Positions 12,993 to 15,868 of a stretch of DNA of 15,868 nt are shown in pieces. Source of the DNA: DASRQK01 sp964401685. Its GTDB lineage: Bacteria > Bacteroidota > Bacteroidia > Sphingobacteriales > Sphingobacteriaceae. Below the pieces are notes generated by a model, which saw only the letters and a program-made list of their open reading frames with translations, had not been told where the DNA came from and ran no database searches. The stretch lies in contig CAYNZH010000038.1 in assembly GCA_964401685.1 (NCBI GenBank), forward strand, positions 1 through 15,868, read 5' to 3'. The position numbers and the translations under genes are program-made. The number at the start of each line of letters is the position of its first letter. The first letter of the stretch is position 1.

Positions 12993-15425
12993 ATGATCAG
13001 AAATTACGTCAAAATCGCTTGGAGAAACCTTGTTAAAAACAAGACATTCTCAATCATCAACATCGCTGGGCTGGCGATCGGTCTGGCTTGCTTCATTCTG
13101 ATTGCGCTCTATGTAGTTGACGAAACAAGCTACGATAGGTACAATGAGAAGGCAGACCGCATCTATCGCATCAACTCCGACCTGCGCATTGGTGGTGTCG
13201 ATCTCACCCTTGCGACTTCCAGTGATCCCATGGGTGCCGCGTTGAAAGACGATTTCCCACAGGTGGAACAATTTGTGCGGTTTTACGCTTCTTCGGGGTC
13301 AAAACTCATCAAAGATGGGGACCAATACATCAATGAAAGTCGTGTTGTGCATGTAGATTCTACCTTTTTCGATGTATTCACGCTTTCGGCAATCGCAGGG
13401 GATCCCCACACCGCACTGACCAAACCCAATACCGTCGTAATTACCGAGTCGGCTGCAAACCGTTATTTTGGCACCACAGACGCCGTCGGCAAGTCCCTCG
13501 AGACGAATGACCATAATGGCACCCGCTATCAGGTGACTGCAGTGATCGAAGACATTCCCAGCGCTTCCCATTTCGATTTTGATTTCTTTTTTTCCATGGC
13601 GAATGTATCCTACCCATGGGGCAACTTTCTTAGCCATAACTTTCAAACCTATATCCTCTTGAAAGCGGGAACCGATCCCGAAGCTTTTGAAAAGAATTTT
13701 GCGCAGGTCGTGGATAAGCATGTCATGCCACAAGCAAAGCAGTACATGGATATAAATTCTATGGAAGAATTTAATCAGGCAGGAAATAGGCTCGACTATT
13801 CCTTGATCCCGCTCACAGACATCCACTTGCATTCGGATCGCCATCCAGAATTGGGTGTGAACGGTAATATTCAATATGTATACATCTTTGTGGCCGTGGC
13901 GCTATTTATTCTGCTGCTTGCCTGCGTGAATTTCATGAATCTCTCCACCGCGCGTTCGGCCTCCAGGGCTAAAGAAGTGGGAATTCGAAAAGTACTGGGA
14001 ACGGAAAGACGCTTGCTGATTAGTCAATTCATCATCGAATCGATCCTGACCGTGCTTGTTGGCTTATTGCTAGCAATCGGGCTGGTCGCATTGACCCTCA
14101 GTAGCTTTAATGCAGTCGCAGGAAAAGAGCTAAGCATGCTGAATTTACTACGCCCGGCGCATCTCTTCAGCCTTGTTCTATTGACTGTTATTATAGGCAC
14201 CCTCGCAGGGCTTTATCCCGCACTCTTTTTATCTGCTTTCCGGCCCATAAAGGTGCTGAAGGGCACGATCAGCGGGGGATTTCAAAAAAGCAATCTAAGG
14301 AGCTCGCTGGTCATTTTCCAGTTTATCACGACCATCATAATCATCGCTAGCACGCTAATTGTCTTCCGGCAATTGAATTTCATCCAAAATAAGAAAATCG
14401 GCTTTGATAAGGAGCAGATATTGGTCATAAACGGAACCAATGCACTGGGCACCAAAACGGAATCCTTTAAAAACGAGGTTGCCAAGATGAATGGCGTTAC
14501 GTCCGCATCTTTTGCGGGATTTCTCCCTGTGAGCAATTCCTCCCGAAGCGACAATTCGTTTTCAACGGATGCGGTAATGAATGAAAGTAACATGTTCAAC
14601 ATGCAGATATGGGATATAGATTACGATTACATTACGACGCTGGACATGCATATATTGGAAGGAAGAAACTTTTCGCCCGATTATGGCACAGACTCGACCG
14701 GTATTCTCATCAATGAGGCTGCCGCAAAGTTGATCGGATATAGTGACCCCGTAGGACGGACGATTTACATGCCGAACGATCTCTCATCGCCCCCGACAGC
14801 ATATACCGTTGTGGGAGTGGTCGAAGACTTTCATTTTGAATCCTTGCGTCAGCATATCGGCCCGCTGAGCATGCGTCTGGGAAATAACAAACGCGCTACG
14901 GCGTTTAAGGTCGATGCCAATGATGTTCACGCGCTGGTGAGCAGTATTGAAACTCAGTGGAAATCCATGGCTCCCGGGATGCCATTCAGTTACCAGTTTC
15001 TCGATGAATCCTTTGAATCTATGTACAGGGCTGAACAGCGCGTGGGCAAAGTAGCGCTTTCCTTCTCGATCCTTGCCATCATTATTGCCGCTTTGGGTCT
15101 CTTTGGGCTAACGACTTATATGGTGGAGCAACGTACCAAAGAGCTCGGTATCCGTAAGGTATTAGGGGCCTCGATCTCCGGCATCGTAGCGCTGTTGTCC
15201 CGGGATTTTATCCGGCTGGTACTGCTGGCCATCTTGATCGCCTCCCCAATCGCCTGGTGGGTAATGAACCGTTGGTTAGAGGATTTTGCCTATCGCATCG
15301 AGATACAGTGGTGGATGTTTGCTGTGGCAGGCCTCGCTGCCGTGGTGATTGCCTTGTTGACCGTGAGTTGGCAAGCCGTGAGGGCCGCTGTCGCCAATCC
15401 GGTGGATTCGTTGAGGGACGAATAG
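12993..15425 (+). CDS. FtsX/MacB-type ABC permease 2
   Basis: An 810-residue permease from the ATG at 12993; a TTG directly before it is not needed. Layout: membrane helix 1 (about 18-42), a periplasmic MacB_PCD-like domain (43-285), three helices (about 293-314, 340-365, 388-410) with the cytoplasmic segment EVGIRKVLGTERRLL that contacts the ATPase, helix 5 (about 434-455), a second periplasmic domain (460-675) and three final helices (about 686 onward) with ELGIRKVLGAS, ending ANPVDSLRDE. It is a full-length fused double permease with no ATPase domain. It starts 24 bases after the ATPase stop codon and is the last gene of the operon. It is clearly related to permease 1 but too divergent to be a recent duplicate. 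No strong terminator is visible between its stop and the next gene. Confidence 0.95.
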   Translation: MIRNYVKIAWRNLVKNKTFSIINIAGLAIGLACFILIALYVVDETSYDRYNEKADRIYRINSDLRIGGVDLTLATSSDPMGAALKDDFPQVEQFVRFYASSGSKLIKDGDQYINESRVVHVDSTFFDVFTLSAIAGDPHTALTKPNTVVITESAANRYFGTTDAVGKSLETNDHNGTRYQVTAVIEDIPSASHFDFDFFFSMANVSYPWGNFLSHNFQTYILLKAGTDPEAFEKNFAQVVDKHVMPQAKQYMDINSMEEFNQAGNRLDYSLIPLTDIHLHSDRHPELGVNGNIQYVYIFVAVALFILLLACVNFMNLSTARSASRAKEVGIRKVLGTERRLLISQFIIESILTVLVGLLLAIGLVALTLSSFNAVAGKELSMLNLLRPAHLFSLVLLTVIIGTLAGLYPALFLSAFRPIKVLKGTISGGFQKSNLRSSLVIFQFITTIIIIASTLIVFRQLNFIQNKKIGFDKEQILVINGTNALGTKTESFKNEVAKMNGVTSASFAGFLPVSNSSRSDNSFSTDAVMNESNMFNMQIWDIDYDYITTLDMHILEGRNFSPDYGTDSTGILINEAAAKLIGYSDPVGRTIYMPNDLSSPPTAYTVVGVVEDFHFESLRQHIGPLSMRLGNNKRATAFKVDANDVHALVSSIETQWKSMAPGMPFSYQFLDESFESMYRAEQRVGKVALSFSILAIIIAALGLFGLTTYMVEQRTKELGIRKVLGASISGIVALLSRDFIRLVLLAILIASPIAWWVMNRWLEDFAYRIEIQWWMFAVAGLAAVVIALLTVSWQAVRAAVANPVDSLRDE

Positions 15426-15454
15426 CAAAAATGCCCCGAAACCTTATTTTTCAT

Positions 15455-15462
15455 TATATTTG
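15455..15462 (+). promoter_or_regulatory. Bacteroidota -7 element for the DUF1456 gene
   Basis: TATATTTG matches TAnnTTTG exactly and lies 43 bases before the ATG at 15506, in the 80-base gap after permease 2. No good -33 element is seen. It implies that the last gene is transcribed apart from the efflux operon. Confidence 0.4.
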
Positions 15463-15505
15463 ACGGCAAGTTAATTTGCATTACTATTAATCTTCGCGCA
15501 CGAAT

Positions 15506-15733
15506 ATGAGCAATAATGATATCATGAAAAAACTCCGGGTGGCAATGAAATTCACCGACGATGACATCATCGAAGTATTAGCCCTAGCGGATTTCAGAGT
15601 GACAAAAACAGAATTGGCAGCTATTTTTCGCAAAGACGACCACCCAAATTTCAAGCCATGCGGTGACCAGTTGCTCCGTAATTTCTTAAATGGACTCATC
15701 ATTTACCAGCGTGGTCCACGGCCTCGCAAATAA
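15506..15733 (+). CDS. DUF1456 (YehS-like) protein, single repeat
   Basis: A 75-residue soluble protein beginning MSNNDIMKKLRVAMKFTDDD, followed by IIEVLALADFRVTKTELAAI, FRKDDHPNFKPCGDQLLRNF and LNGLIIYQRG. This is the DUF1456 pattern (N-N-DI--RLR-A------I-EI, then a DDHP-F--C-D--L--FL-GLI block). Escherichia coli YehS has two such units in about 150 residues; here there is one, so the protein may act as a dimer. The function of the family is unknown. The basic ending RGPRPRK could contact nucleic acid. The ATG at 15506 is preferred because the family begins MNNNDI; the ATG five codons later would cut into it. Confidence 0.85.
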   Translation: MSNNDIMKKLRVAMKFTDDDIIEVLALADFRVTKTELAAIFRKDDHPNFKPCGDQLLRNFLNGLIIYQRGPRPRK

Positions 15734-15802
15734 GGCTTTACTGCTGTCCGCAACTCTTCGAACCATTTTGATTAGGAACTGTTCGAGGTGGATGCGTCTT
15801 AC

Positions 15803-15868
15803 CTATTTAGAATAATCCCGCAGGGTCAATTTGTAGAAATTCGGGCCATGGAATACCCTCCTGACCCA
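15803..15868 (-). CDS. Possible last 21 codons of a leftward gene
   Basis: On the minus strand the window edge reads open as WVRRVFHGPNFYKLTLRDYS, then K and a TAG stop at 15803-15805. A neighbouring frame is also open (ending WPEFLQIDPAGLF, stop at 15807-15809), so I cannot tell which, if either, is real. Both have protein-like composition, and a leftward gene reaching this point would fit the 70-base gap after the DUF1456 gene. No family can be named. Confidence 0.2.
   Translation of the reverse strand, partial: WVRRVFHGPNFYKLTLRDYSK

Noticed and set aside
15744..15791. Stem CTTCGAAC / GTTCGAGG after the DUF1456 gene as a terminator
   Set aside because: The loop is about 19 bases, one pair is a G-T wobble and no T-run follows, so it is not a convincing Rho-independent terminator.

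Overview
The window looks like chromosomal DNA of a Bacteroidota bacterium, most probably family Sphingobacteriaceae (Sphingobacterium/Pedobacter-like). The reasons are: the Bacteroidota -7 promoter element TAnnTTTG occurs as TATATTTG ahead of several genes; the left edge carries a probable SusD-associated lipoprotein (DUF4302-like); the two ~800-residue FtsX/MacB permeases are of the phylum's characteristic unfused type ending in ANPV..LRDE; and there is a Bacteroidota-type UbiA-like membrane protein. No tRNA, rRNA, CRISPR array, insertion sequence or phage gene is visible. No gene-free stretch exceeds 300 bases; the longest is the 226-base divergent promoter region 8726-8951.

Left part (1-4700), housekeeping and accessory genes: the 3' part of a DUF4302-like lipoprotein gene (+), a bidirectional terminator, csbD-like and yebC genes (-), a small XRE-type regulator (-) with a palindrome at its own predicted start of transcription, an unrecognised 187-residue protein (+), a NYN-OST-HTH RNA-processing candidate (+), and a UbiA-like membrane protein without the first Asp-rich motif (+) whose start overlaps the NYN gene.

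Central and right part (4704-15425), one functional unit built on two divergent operons. Leftward: TolC-family outer-membrane channel, NtrC-family response regulator, membrane histidine kinase. Rightward: HlyD/MacA-type periplasmic adaptor, FtsX-type permease 1, LolD/MacB-type ATPase, FtsX-type permease 2. Together they give every part of a tripartite ABC efflux/secretion system (inner-membrane ABC pump, adaptor, outer-membrane channel) plus its own two-component regulator. The divergent intergenic region holds two tandem 16-bp dyads of the form TGTTC-N6-GNACA, 21 bp (two helical turns) apart. They lie at the exact midpoint between two sigma54-like elements (TGGCA at -24) that face tolC and the adaptor gene. 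This suggests a shared enhancer through which the response regulator switches on both operons, including its own gene (positive feedback). This is the most interesting inference in the window.

Permease 1 is interrupted by a run of exactly 100 Ns (10285-10384). The reading frame does not continue across it, and alignment to permease 2 suggests that about 465 bases are really missing, so it is an assembly gap and not a broken gene.

Right edge: a single-repeat DUF1456 (YehS-like) protein with its own promoter, then about 135 bases that may include the last codons of a leftward gene.
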